A DNA stretch of 26,184 nucleotides from an uncultured Eubacteriales bacterium. Lineage in GTDB: Bacteria; Bacillota; Clostridia; Oscillospirales; Oscillospiraceae. Position numbers and translations under genes: made by a program. Location of the stretch: contig URXW01000027.1 of assembly GCA_900551995.1 (NCBI GenBank), positions 1 through 26,184 on the forward strand, in the 5' to 3' direction. Positions 14,731 to 21,977 of this stretch are shown one piece after another (position 1 is the stretch's first letter; every line of letters begins with the position of its first letter). Below the pieces are notes generated by a model, which made no database searches, had not been told where the DNA came from, and saw only the letters and a list, made by a program, of their open reading frames with translations.

Positions 14731-16434
14731 TCACTGGGGTAGCTCGCCCGGTGCCACAAGAATGATCTTGTCGGCGCGGTCGTAGTCGCTGTACGCCTCC
14801 TCCGTGCTGCGGAGGAGCGTGCCGTCACCGGAGTAGACGTTGCGGTACGTGCGGACGGCGTAGCCGTTATGGCCGTACTGCTCCACCTGCGTGGTGCCGG
14901 GGGCGACGCTCTCGGACTCCTGATAGACGACCTGGCTCTCGGAATAAGAGAGGAACCGGTTGGTCATGGTCACGTAGGTATCGTCGGTCTTGGTGCCCCA
15001 GAGGGTGACGGTCAGCTGGTTGCTGTCGTTATTATAGGCGGTGGTGATCTTGATGGGGTAGGGGGTGCTGTTGCGGAAGGCGAAGTCGGGGCCGCCCCAG
15101 CTGACGGTGGCGTCACAGCCGGTGACGGGCATATAGCCCGGATCGAACATGTGGGCGTACCGCAGGACGATCTTCAGATCCGCCATCAATGCGGCGTAGT
15201 ACAGGGTGGAGGACACCTGGCAGATGCCGCCGCCGATGGAGGTGACGGTCTTGCCGCCGGAGTAGGCGGCGGCGGGCTGGAAGCCCCGCGCCTCGGTGCG
15301 CTGCCCCACGGTGGCGTTGTACCAGAACTCCTCGCCGGGGTTGTAGATGCGGCCATCAATGGCGGCGGATGCCAGCTTGATGTTCTGCCGCCGTCCCCAA
15401 GGGCCGGCGCAGGTGGTGGTGCAGGTGCCCAGCACGTCGCGGAACATGGCGGTCTCCATCTCCTCGGTGGAGGCGGGCGGGAACTGCACCTCCGCCTCCG
15501 CTAAGAACTCCTCGCCGGGAGCGGCGGCGTCCAGCTGGTGCTGCACCGTCTCCACATCGAACTGCACGCCGACGCGGGACTGGGTGGGCTTGCCGGTGGC
15601 GCGGTCATAGGTGGCGGCTGCCATGGCACCGGAGATCTCATTGTGGAGCTGCTGAATGTCCAGCGTCCGGGCGGTCTGGGGCGCAAAGACGCACTCCACC
15701 CGCCGCGCCGCAACGGACAGATCGCGGTTTTCGATGCGCTCACGGAGAGCCTCCTCCAGCGCGGCGGCGGACAGCTTTTCGCCGTCGCGGGGCTTGGTGA
15801 TGTAGAGCCCCTCGCCTTCGACAAGGCGGTAGGAGCCGTCCACCACGGTACACGCCACGGTGTCGGACAGCTCCTCGCAGGCGGCGGTGAGCTTCGCCTC
15901 GTCCACGTCCAGCTGGGGCGTGACGTCCACGGTCTTATACCAGCTTTCGATGTAACGCCAGCCGCCGCGGAGGAATGCCTCCACACTGCTGCCCCAGTTC
16001 CGCGTATGCACATCGCAGCCGGCGGCGTTGGAGATGTATATCGGCTGGGCGGTCACGCCAAAGTCGGACAGGGGGCTGCTGTGCAGCTCCTCCCCGCCGC
16101 GTGTCAGCGATATGGCGGTGTTATCCAGCAGGGCACCTCCCTGCTCTGCCCACAGCTTCTCCACCTGCTGGGTGGACATACGGGAGACGTCCATACCCAG
16201 AACGGAGGTGCCGGGGAAGGCGGCGTGGGAATACAGGGCGTTTGCCAACACGCAGATCCCTGCGTAGGTCAGCACCAGCACCGCCAGAATGATCCCCACG
16301 ATCAAGCCGGTCTTTTTGCCGGGAGACATGGGGGGCTTCGCCTTTGCGTCGGACGCTGCCACCCGCTTGCCGGACGCTGCCGGAGGGGTGGGGGTCTCCG
16401 ACGGGGCAGAGGACACGATCATTTCTTCTCTCAT
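14731..16434 (-). CDS. VanW-family protein with peptidoglycan-binding-like domain, membrane-anchored
   Basis: 567 residues: a disordered Pro/Ala/Lys-rich cytoplasmic stretch (1-41), one membrane helix (about 42-66), an extracellular YoaR-like region (putative peptidoglycan binding, about 70-330), a VanW domain (about 335-480) and a C-terminal extension. The VanW hallmark GGGICQVSSTLYYAALMADL is near residue 400, followed by GCDATVSWGGPDFAFRNSTPYPI. VanW accompanies some vancomycin-resistance clusters, but its function is unknown. No vanA/B/H/X genes are here, so this is a housekeeping-type envelope protein, not evidence of resistance. The start at 16434 has AGGAGGGA upstream. It is divergent from noc. 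Confidence 0.9.
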   Translation of the reverse strand: MREEMIVSSAPSETPTPPAASGKRVAASDAKAKPPMSPGKKTGLIVGIILAVLVLTYAGICVLANALYSHAAFPGTSVLGMDVSRMSTQQVEKLWAEQGGALLDNTAISLTRGGEELHSSPLSDFGVTAQPIYISNAAGCDVHTRNWGSSVEAFLRGGWRYIESWYKTVDVTPQLDVDEAKLTAACEELSDTVACTVVDGSYRLVEGEGLYITKPRDGEKLSAAALEEALRERIENRDLSVAARRVECVFAPQTARTLDIQQLHNEISGAMAAATYDRATGKPTQSRVGVQFDVETVQHQLDAAAPGEEFLAEAEVQFPPASTEEMETAMFRDVLGTCTTTCAGPWGRRQNIKLASAAIDGRIYNPGEEFWYNATVGQRTEARGFQPAAAYSGGKTVTSIGGGICQVSSTLYYAALMADLKIVLRYAHMFDPGYMPVTGCDATVSWGGPDFAFRNSTPYPIKITTAYNNDSNQLTVTLWGTKTDDTYVTMTNRFLSYSESQVVYQESESVAPGTTQVEQYGHNGYAVRTYRNVYSGDGTLLRSTEEAYSDYDRADKIILVAPGELPQ

Positions 16435-16467
16435 GGTGTGTCCCTCCTTTTTTTCGTCGATGGTTGT

Positions 16468-16476
16468 ATTGTAGCA
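16468..16476 (-). promoter_or_regulatory. vanW promoter (extended -10)
   Basis: On the minus strand TGC-TACAAT lies 33 bp before the vanW start. No good -35 is visible (ACCCTT at the 17-bp position), which fits an extended -10 promoter. Confidence 0.6.
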
Positions 16477-16520
16477 CGGTTTTCGGAGAAAAGGGTTACA
16501 AAACCGTTACGGAGAATTTT

Positions 16521-16534
16521 ATTTCCCGGCAAAT
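16521..16534. promoter_or_regulatory. Noc-binding site (NBS)-like palindrome
   Basis: ATTTCCCGGCAAAT differs at one base from the B. subtilis Noc-binding consensus ATTTCCCGGGAAAT. It lies between the divergent vanW and noc promoters, just upstream of the noc -35 position. Noc is encoded 58 bp away, so this is probably a genuine site, for autoregulation or as one of the chromosomal NBS loading sites. Confidence 0.75.
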
Positions 16535-16563
16535 TGCGGCAGTTTCTGACAGGCAGGGCGTCG

Positions 16564-16569
16564 TACAAT
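16564..16569 (+). promoter_or_regulatory. noc -10 element (candidate)
   Basis: TACAAT lies 23 bp before the noc start. No convincing -35 stands at 16-18 bp upstream, so the promoter is weak, activator-dependent, or mis-assigned. Confidence 0.4.
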
Positions 16570-16592
16570 GGGGGAAAGGAGGGGGAAATACC

Positions 16593-17429
16593 ATGAGAAA
16601 AGAGCAGAAAACGGAGTTTTTGTCCAGCCGCGTGCGGTACATACCCATCAACGACATCCGTCCGAACCCGCAGCAGCCCCGGCGGCGGTTCGACCAGGAC
16701 GGTCTGCGGGAGCTGTCGGAGAGCATCGCCGCCTACGGCATTTTGCAGCCCCTCACCGTCCGGGCGCAGAACGGAGGATATGAGCTGGTCGCCGGGGAGC
16801 GGCGGTGGCGGGCGGCGCGGATGGCGGGGCTGCGGCAGGTGCCGTGTTTGCTGGCGCGGGTGGATGAGGAGGACGCAGCACTGCTGGCACTCATCGAAAA
16901 CCTACAGCGGCGTGATCTGGACTACATGGAGGAGGCGTCGGCGATCGCGCGGCTGCTGCGGCGGTACGGGCTGAGCCAGCAGCAGGCGGCGGAAAAGCTG
17001 GGGCGCAGCCAGTCCGCCGTTGCCAACAAGCTGCGGCTCCTGCGGCTGGAGGAGCCGGTGGTGGACGCGCTGCGCCGGTACGGTCTGACGGAGCGGCACG
17101 CCCGCGCGCTGCTGCGGCTGGAGGACGGGGAGCAGCGGCTCGCCGCCGCGGAGCACATGGGGAAGCGGGGCATGAACGTGGCGGCGGCGGAGGCGTACAT
17201 AGAGCAGCTCATCGCCCGGAGCCAGACCACGCCGCCCAAGCGCAGGAGCACGTATGTCATCAAGGATGTGCGGCTGTTTCTCAACAGCGTGGAGCGGGGC
17301 ATACGGCTCATGCGGGGCGCGGGCGTGGGGGCGAAGGTGGCGCGGCAGGACACGGAGGAGGAGATCTGTCTGACGGTGCGGATACCGAAGGGCGTCCGCA
17401 CCGGGGCGAGGGAGGGCGAGGGCGCGTAA
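16593..17429 (+). CDS. noc: Noc-like ParB-family CTP-dependent DNA-binding protein
   Basis: 278 residues with the ParB/Noc core: N-terminal nuclease-like fold with the CTP-binding motif GERRWRAARMAG (about 67-78), ENLQRRDLDYMEEA (about 102-115), and a helix-turn-helix LSQQQAAEKLGRSQSAVANK (about 127-146). The C-terminal domain (KDVRLFLNSVERGIRLMRGAG...TVRIPKG) resembles the Noc dimerisation domain. Noc loads at NBS sites, spreads as a CTP clamp and keeps the division septum off the nucleoid. ATG 16593 is chosen for its AAAGGAGGGG site; the open frame upstream is chance. No parA lies next to it, which favours Noc over ParB/Spo0J, and the NBS-like site upstream supports this. The usual N-terminal membrane-targeting amphipathic helix is not obvious. 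Confidence 0.85.
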   Translation: MRKEQKTEFLSSRVRYIPINDIRPNPQQPRRRFDQDGLRELSESIAAYGILQPLTVRAQNGGYELVAGERRWRAARMAGLRQVPCLLARVDEEDAALLALIENLQRRDLDYMEEASAIARLLRRYGLSQQQAAEKLGRSQSAVANKLRLLRLEEPVVDALRRYGLTERHARALLRLEDGEQRLAAAEHMGKRGMNVAAAEAYIEQLIARSQTTPPKRRSTYVIKDVRLFLNSVERGIRLMRGAGVGAKVARQDTEEEICLTVRIPKGVRTGAREGEGA

Positions 17430-17619
17430 GCGTACAAATAATGCCGGTATTTTCGTGCCGCTTCGCGGCACGAAAATATTCGCTTTGCTCCACGCACGCC
17501 TTGCAGAGCAAGGCTTAGCGCGGCATTTGATCCGATTCGAGGCGGGCTTCGCCCCCTCAAGCTCCCCCTGTGAGGAGGAAAGACTGCACACACGGCAGGG
17601 GTTTATCCACACGAAGAAA

Positions 17620-17646
17620 CGGGCACCCGGCGGGTGTCCGTTTTTT
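17620..17646 (+). terminator. Rho-independent terminator downstream of noc
   Basis: A 9-bp stem (cgggcaccc / gggtgtccg, one G-U) with loop ggc and six T directly after. It lies about 190 bp past the noc stop and closes either the noc transcript or a small RNA from this region. Confidence 0.9.
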
Positions 17647-17693
17647 GTTGGGGCGATAATTCACGGAATGTACTTTTCTTTTAGGGGAAAAGT

Positions 17694-17702
17694 TGCTATA
17701 CT
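17694..17702 (+). promoter_or_regulatory. Promoter of the DUF4340-two-component operon (extended -10)
   Basis: TG-C-TATACT lies 31 bp before the lipoprotein start. The sequence at the 17-bp -35 position (TTTTCT) is weak. Confidence 0.55.
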
Positions 17703-17733
17703 GACAGGGACTACACGAAAAGGAGACTTTCCC

Positions 17734-18648
17734 ATGAGACGACTGGTACGCCTGACGGCGTGGGTGCTGGGGCTGACGCTGCTGCTGTCCGCCTGCGGCG
17801 ATCATAAAACGGTGGAGACGGCGGATGTAGGCGTGCAGACCGCGCCGCCGGCGGAGGGCGTGACCGCGCTGACGCTGTGCGACGGCGATGTGACGCTGCG
17901 GTTCGAAAAGGTCGAGAACGCCGCGTGGGTATGGCAGGACGATCCCCAGTTCCCGCTGGAGCAGACGGCGTTGGAGGAGCTTCTGTCGCTGCCCGCCGCG
18001 CTGGAGGGCGGCGAGGTGGTGCCCAACGCGGAGGATCTGTCCATCTACGGGCTGGCAAGCCCCACGAAGTACATCACCGTTACCTCCGACGGCGCGGACG
18101 TGACGTACTACATCGGAGAGCAGGCCACGGACGGACGCTGGTACGTGCTGACCCCCGCCGGGACGGTGAGGTTTACCTCCGACGAGAACAAGCAGCTCCT
18201 CAGCCGCAGCATTTACAGCATGGCGGTGCTGCCGGGACTGCCTGCGCTGTCCGAGGAGCGGGTCCGCAAGGTGACGCTGACCAACGACGAGGGCGGCACG
18301 GTGTCCTTCCGCACCGGAGAGGACGGCACACGGCGCAGCGGCGGCCGGGACGTGACGGCGAAAACCGACGCCTTGATAAAGGAATTGTGCGGGCTGACGC
18401 TGAGCTCCTGCGTGGACTATGACCCGGCGGAGGGCGCGGCGGAGGTGTGCGGGCTGACGGCTCCGGAGGTGACGCTGGAGGTGGAGTACACCGCCGACAA
18501 CGGCAGCGAGCGGGTGCTGACGGTGTATGTGGGACTGCCCACCGGCGATGGCGGGCGGTACGTGAGCATAGACGATGACAGCACCATCTACCGCATGGAG
18601 GAATCGTCTCTGGCGCAGGTGCTGACGCTGGCGGAGACGGGGCTGTAA
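17734..18648 (+). CDS. DUF4340-domain lipoprotein
   Basis: 304 residues. The N-terminus has basic residues, a hydrophobic stretch (about 8-18) and the lipobox LLSAC with Cys19, so it is lipidated on the outer face of the membrane. The body is a DUF4340 domain, seen in the repeated strand-rich pattern YGLASPTKYITVTSDGADV, YYIGEQATDGRWY and VRFTS, then a second similar block (CGLTAPEVTLEVEYT...VYVGLPTGDGGRYVSI). Its function is unknown. The start at 17734 has AAAAGGAGA; an open frame extending to 17455 crosses a terminator and is rejected. It is 25 bp before the response regulator and shares its operon, so it may supply or detect an envelope signal for the kinase (inference). Confidence 0.88.
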   Translation: MRRLVRLTAWVLGLTLLLSACGDHKTVETADVGVQTAPPAEGVTALTLCDGDVTLRFEKVENAAWVWQDDPQFPLEQTALEELLSLPAALEGGEVVPNAEDLSIYGLASPTKYITVTSDGADVTYYIGEQATDGRWYVLTPAGTVRFTSDENKQLLSRSIYSMAVLPGLPALSEERVRKVTLTNDEGGTVSFRTGEDGTRRSGGRDVTAKTDALIKELCGLTLSSCVDYDPAEGAAEVCGLTAPEVTLEVEYTADNGSERVLTVYVGLPTGDGGRYVSIDDDSTIYRMEESSLAQVLTLAETGL

Positions 18649-18673
18649 GGCAAAGCGAGAGGAGGCGCGGCGG

Positions 18674-19357
18674 ATGCGTATACTCATTGTGGAGGACGAA
18701 AAGCGGCTGGCGGGAACGCTGCAGGAGTTGCTGCGGCGGCACGGCTACACCGCCGACGTGTGCTATGACGGGATCTCCGGGCTGGACAACGCCCGCAGCG
18801 ACATCTACGACCTGCTGGTGCTGGACGGTATGCTGCCGGGTCTGGACGGCTTTACGCTGCTGCGGGAGCTGCGGCAGGGCGGGAGCCGCCTGCCGGTGCT
18901 GATGCTCACCGCCCGCAGTGAGCTGACCGACCGGGTGCGGGGTCTGGACGCCGGGGCGGACTACTATCTGACGAAACCCTTCGAGCCGGAGGAGCTTCTC
19001 GCCTGTATCCGTTCCCTGCTGCGGCGGGGCGGCGAGGACGCTGCCGCCGACCCGGAGGTGACATCCTTCGGCGATCTGACGCTGCACATGGGGACGTTCC
19101 TGCTGGCGTGCGGGAGCCACAGCGTGCGCCTGAGCCGCCGGGAGTACGACCTGATGGAGCTGCTGATGAAAAACGGCAGCCAGATCGTCTCCAAGGAGCA
19201 GCTGATATTGAAGGTGTGGGGCTATGACTCCGCCGCCGAGGACAACAACGTGGAGGTGTATATCTCCTTCCTGCGGCGGAAGCTGACGCACCTGCAATCC
19301 AAGGTGAAGATCAAGACGCTGCGGATGGTGGGCTACTGTCTGGAGGTGGAGGCATGA
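18674..19357 (+). CDS. OmpR/PhoB-family response regulator
   Basis: 227 residues: receiver domain (1-120) with acidic pair Glu7-Asp8, phosphoacceptor Asp51 in LLVLDGMLPG, Thr in LMLTAR and Lys in YYLTKPF; then a winged-helix DNA-binding domain (about 130-225: VRLSRREYDLMELLMKNGSQIVSKEQLILKVWG, then EVYISFLRRKL). It is a transcription factor controlled by phosphorylation from the kinase encoded next, whose start overlaps its stop by 4 bp. The start has AGGAGG upstream. Target genes are not evident; the upstream lipoprotein promoter is a natural candidate. Confidence 0.96.
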   Translation: MRILIVEDEKRLAGTLQELLRRHGYTADVCYDGISGLDNARSDIYDLLVLDGMLPGLDGFTLLRELRQGGSRLPVLMLTARSELTDRVRGLDAGADYYLTKPFEPEELLACIRSLLRRGGEDAAADPEVTSFGDLTLHMGTFLLACGSHSVRLSRREYDLMELLMKNGSQIVSKEQLILKVWGYDSAAEDNNVEVYISFLRRKLTHLQSKVKIKTLRMVGYCLEVEA

Positions 19358-20577
19358 TCCGGCATCTCCGCTGGAAGGTGGTCGCCACCAATATGCTGCT
19401 GCTCTCGCTGGTGCTGCTTATCATGTTCGCCGCCGTATTTTTTATCTCCCGGGGGAACTATCGCAAAAACGTGCAGCAGCAGCTGAACCAGGCGTTGGAG
19501 CAGGGGGACTACGGCATCAACCAGCCCGGCATGGACGGCATACCCTGCTTTGTGGCGGAGGTCTACGGCAGCGGCACCGTCCGGGTGGCGGGCAACAGCT
19601 ACTACGATCTCAGCGACGAGACGAAGATGACGGAGATCGTCACCGCCGCCCTGCGGCAAGACAGCGACTCCGGGACGTTGGATGAGTTCCACCTGCGCTA
19701 TCTGCGCCGGGCGGGGTACACCACCACGGCTATCGCCTTTACGGATACCTATTTGGAGTATACGTCCCTGCGGACGCTGCTGGCCGCCTGCTCCATGGTG
19801 GGCTGCGGCGCGCTGGTGGTGCTGTTCGTGTGCAGCTACCTCCTCTCCGGCGTGGTGGCGAAGCCGATCGGGGCGGCGTGGACGCAGCAGGAGCAGTTTC
19901 TCTCCGACGCCAGCCACGAGCTGAAAACGCCGCTGACGGTGATACTGTCCTCGGCGGAGCTGCTGGAGCGCAGCGCGACGCAGGAGCAGTCCGTCTACGT
20001 GGACAACATACAGGCGGAGGGTCGCCGCATGAAGTCGCTGGTGGAGGATATGCTGACGCTGTTCCGGGCGCAGAAAAACGCCGGGAAGCTGCCCGACACC
20101 ACCGCCGACGGCGCGGAGGTGGCGGTGACGGAGGCGTTGCGGTTCGAGCCTGTCGCCTTTGAGGCGGGGCACGTGCTGGACTATGACATCGCGCCGTCCC
20201 TGCCGGTGCGGGGCGACAGTGCCAAGCTGGGACAGGCGTTGGCGGTGCTGCTGGACAACGCCGTGAAGTACGCCGCGCCCGGCACCGCCATCCATCTGGA
20301 CGCGGCACGGCAGGGCAGCCGCGCCGTGCTCACCGTTGCCAACGAGGGGCCGGACATTCCGGCGGACAAGCGGGAGCGGATATTTGACCGGTTCTACCGG
20401 GCGGACGACGCCCGGACGGATGGGGACAGCTTCGGTCTGGGGCTGCCCATCGCCAAGGCGATCATTGACGCCCACCGGGGCACCCTGCGCTGCGAGAGCA
20501 GCGGCGGCGTGACGCGGTTCATCATCTCCCTGCCCCTGTGGACAGGGCGGCAGGAGCGGGGCGCGGAGCACCCGTGA
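19354..20577 (+). CDS. Sensor histidine kinase
   Basis: 407 residues: membrane helix 1 (about 9-31), an extracellular sensor region (about 32-138), membrane helix 2 (about 140-165), HisKA with His188 in DASHELKTPLT, and an ATPase domain with the N box (LAVLLDNAVKYA) and GLGLPIAKAIIDAHRG. There is little or no HAMP between helix 2 and HisKA. The G1 box reads VANEGPD, with Asn in place of the usual Asp, a variant common in clostridial kinases and not proof of inactivity. It overlaps the regulator by ATGA, so the pair is translationally coupled. The ligand is unknown; the adjacent lipoprotein is a plausible partner. Confidence 0.95.
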   Translation: MIRHLRWKVVATNMLLLSLVLLIMFAAVFFISRGNYRKNVQQQLNQALEQGDYGINQPGMDGIPCFVAEVYGSGTVRVAGNSYYDLSDETKMTEIVTAALRQDSDSGTLDEFHLRYLRRAGYTTTAIAFTDTYLEYTSLRTLLAACSMVGCGALVVLFVCSYLLSGVVAKPIGAAWTQQEQFLSDASHELKTPLTVILSSAELLERSATQEQSVYVDNIQAEGRRMKSLVEDMLTLFRAQKNAGKLPDTTADGAEVAVTEALRFEPVAFEAGHVLDYDIAPSLPVRGDSAKLGQALAVLLDNAVKYAAPGTAIHLDAARQGSRAVLTVANEGPDIPADKRERIFDRFYRADDARTDGDSFGLGLPIAKAIIDAHRGTLRCESSGGVTRFIISLPLWTGRQERGAEHP

Positions 20578-20604
20578 CGGAGCCATTCGAAGATAGGGAA
20601 AAAC

Positions 20605-20628
20605 AGCCCCCGGCTCAAGCCGGGGGCT
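20605..20628. terminator. Terminator between the kinase and the EamA gene
   Basis: A 10-bp stem (agcccccggc / gccgggggct) with loop tcaa. On the minus strand GTTTTTCCC follows, a good tail for the EamA gene, whose stop is 4 bp away. On the plus strand the tail (tcgcttattc) is weak, so it serves mainly the minus-strand gene. Confidence 0.82.
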
Positions 20629-20632
20629 TCGC

Positions 20633-21565
20633 TTATTCGTGGGACGGGGTCGAAACGTTGGCGATAAAGACGCAGGCGAGGATAATGACCACACCCATGA
20701 TCTGCCAGAGGGAGAAGGGCTCCTTCAGCAGCACCACGCCCGCCAGCACGGACACCACCGTGGTCACGTTGGAGAACAGGGACGATTCGGAGACGGTCAG
20801 GTGGCTGTTGGCGAAGTTCAGCAGCCCATACGCCACGCCGGAGGACAGCACGCCCAGATACAGCACCGCCAGCCAGAAGTCGCCGCTTTGCGCCGGGACG
20901 GTGATCAGCTCGCCGGTGAAGCCGCCCGCCTGCACCAGTGCCACGGGGATAAACACCGCCATGCCCACCACGAACATGATGTAGGTCATCTCAAAGGGGG
21001 TGAACACCTTGGCGGCACTGTGGCTGATGCCGTAATACACGGTGTCGCTGAGCATGGTCAGCAGCAGAAAGAGCAGCCCCAGCGCGGAGATCATCACCGC
21101 GCCGCCCACGGAGATCAGAGCCACGCCGCCCACCGCGCCCAGCGCGCAGAGCACCTGCCGGCGGGTGACCTTTTCGTGGAGCACCAGCACGTCCATGAGG
21201 ATGCAGCACACGGGCACCACGGCGATGATGGTGCCCGCCACGGCGGAGGACGTGTAGAGGATACCGTAGTTTTCGAAGATGAAGTACGCCACCGGCTGCA
21301 CCATACCCAGCAGGAGGAGCTTGTACACCGGCTTGCCGCGGAGGGAAAAGGCGAACATCTTCCTGCCGCGCACCCTGCCCACCAGCGCGTTGAGCAGGAT
21401 CACCAGCGTCATGGCCGCCACCGCCACGGTGAAGCGGAACGCCAGCAGCACTGTGGGACGCGCCACCGCCAATGCCAGCTTGGAGAACATAAAGCTCATG
21501 CCGAAGATCACGGCGGACATCAGTGCCGCCAGCAGCGAGAGAATGTGCAGTTTCTTTTCGTTCAT
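20633..21565 (-). CDS. EamA/DMT-family transporter
   Basis: 310 residues with about ten hydrophobic helices in two homologous halves, the EamA (drug/metabolite transporter) pattern. The first half has SAVIFGMSFMFSKLAL and the GILYTSSAVAGTIIAVVPVC motif. The second has LYLGVLSSGVAYGLLNFANSHLTVSESSLFSNVTTVVSVLAGVVLLKEP, which is strongly conserved in the family. Such proteins export amino acids, nucleotides or other small metabolites; the substrate cannot be read from sequence. The start at 21565 has AGAGGT. It follows the 27-residue membrane-protein gene on the same strand but with a terminator and its own promoter between them. Confidence 0.92.
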   Translation of the reverse strand: MNEKKLHILSLLAALMSAVIFGMSFMFSKLALAVARPTVLLAFRFTVAVAAMTLVILLNALVGRVRGRKMFAFSLRGKPVYKLLLLGMVQPVAYFIFENYGILYTSSAVAGTIIAVVPVCCILMDVLVLHEKVTRRQVLCALGAVGGVALISVGGAVMISALGLLFLLLTMLSDTVYYGISHSAAKVFTPFEMTYIMFVVGMAVFIPVALVQAGGFTGELITVPAQSGDFWLAVLYLGVLSSGVAYGLLNFANSHLTVSESSLFSNVTTVVSVLAGVVLLKEPFSLWQIMGVVIILACVFIANVSTPSHE

Positions 21566-21595
21566 AGGGAGTACCTCTTTCTGTATAACGCCGGT

Positions 21596-21624
21596 ATCAT
21601 ATCATATCGCCGGGGGAAAGGCAA
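21596..21624 (-). promoter_or_regulatory. EamA promoter
   Basis: On the minus strand TTGCCT (21619-21624), a 17-bp spacer and TATGAT (21596-21601) preceded by TGA, an extended -10. A second overlapping TATGAT lies at 21601-21606. The -35 box begins one base after the terminator stem of the upstream small gene. Confidence 0.6.
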
Positions 21625-21654
21625 GGAAAAGCACCGCGGCGGCGGTGCTTTTCC
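21625..21654 (-). terminator. Terminator of the small membrane-protein gene
   Basis: A 13-bp stem (ggaaaagcaccgc / gcggtgcttttcc) with a 4-nt loop; on the minus strand CTTTTCC and then TTGCC follow. A second hairpin (tgcggcgcg / cgcgccgca, 21660-21685) stands just before it. Both lie between the 27-residue gene and EamA. Confidence 0.75.
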
Positions 21655-21727
21655 GGGGCTGCGGCGCGTTGGGAGGCGCGCCGCACTTTCCAATTGATGG
21701 GGAGGGAGAGAGGGAAATGAGAAAACT

Positions 21728-21811
21728 TTACTTTGCGCTTGACACCTTGCTGACGATACCTACGACCACCAGCAGAACCGCCAGACCGATCAGCAGAATA
21801 TTCAATGACAT
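21728..21811 (-). CDS. 27-residue single-helix membrane protein
   Basis: The product begins MSLNILLIGLAVLLVVVGIV and ends with a short Ser/Lys tail, so it is almost entirely one membrane helix with a positively charged C-terminus. The evidence for a real gene is unusually complete: AAAGGAG 8 bp before the ATG, an excellent promoter (TTTACA-17-TATATT) and a terminator after it. The open frame extends to 21931, but the longer version would start upstream of the promoter -10 and is rejected. It is divergent from a LysR regulator with a dyad between the promoters. I do not recognise the family; it could be a regulatory micropeptide, a subunit of a membrane complex, or a type-I-toxin-like peptide, though the toxin reading has no antisense RNA evidence. 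Confidence 0.8.
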   Translation of the reverse strand: MSLNILLIGLAVLLVVVGIVSKVSSAK

Positions 21812-21862
21812 GTTTAGCGTCTCCTTTCTGATAGTTTTTGAAGGTTTCCTTAACGTATCTTT

Positions 21863-21891
21863 AATATAGCACGGAAGTACGGATTTGTAAA
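21863..21891 (-). promoter_or_regulatory. Promoter of the 27-residue gene
   Basis: On the minus strand TTTACA (21886-21891), a 17-bp spacer and TATATT (21863-21868), preceded by TGC as an extended -10. It gives a 5' leader of about 45 nt. Confidence 0.8.
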
Positions 21892-21895
21892 ACGC

Positions 21896-21918
21896 ATGAA
21901 TTTCATTGAAACCATGAA
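21896..21918. promoter_or_regulatory. Candidate LysR operator
   Basis: ATGAA-t-TTCAT (21896-21906) overlaps TTCAT-N7-ATGAA (21902-21918), giving three alternating half-sites. It sits exactly between the two divergent -35 boxes (21886-21891 and 21925-21930). A T-N11-A arrangement occurs within it (T21902 to A21914), as in LysR-type boxes. Confidence 0.55.
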
Positions 21919-21924
21919 AAATAG

Positions 21925-21953
21925 TTGGCAAGGGACAGTGGATGTGCTACAAT
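21925..21953 (+). promoter_or_regulatory. LysR gene promoter
   Basis: TTGGCA (21925-21930), a 17-bp spacer and TACAAT (21948-21953), preceded by TGC. It lies 24 bp before the LysR start. Confidence 0.75.
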
Positions 21954-21977
21954 GGCGGGGAAAGGAAGTGTTCCGCC

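Larger units (their letters stand above)
17430..17733 (+). other. Structured intergenic region after noc
   Basis: 304 bp without a convincing gene. It contains a 14-bp hairpin (17448-17478), a second helix (17482-17490 with 17506-17514, or the competing 17498-17504 with 17508-17514), both enclosed by AATGCCG (17440-17446) pairing with CGGCATT (17521-17527). Then come a small hairpin around 17540-17560, a perfect DnaA-box sequence TTATCCACA (17603-17611), a terminator (17620-17646) and the promoter of the next gene. It could be a noc 3'UTR, a small RNA or a mobile-repeat remnant. Confidence 0.5.

Noticed and set aside
14731..16434. Reading vanW as evidence for glycopeptide resistance
   Set aside because: No ligase, dehydrogenase or dipeptidase genes of a van cluster are present; VanW-domain proteins are common housekeeping envelope proteins in Clostridia.
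17455..17733. N-terminal extension of the DUF4340 lipoprotein to an ATG at 17455
   Set aside because: It crosses a strong terminator and the promoter, and would bury the lipoprotein signal peptide.
21728..21811. Type I toxin reading of the 27-residue membrane protein
   Set aside because: No convincing antisense promoter-terminator pair overlaps it, and the divergent LysR gene gives a better regulatory explanation.
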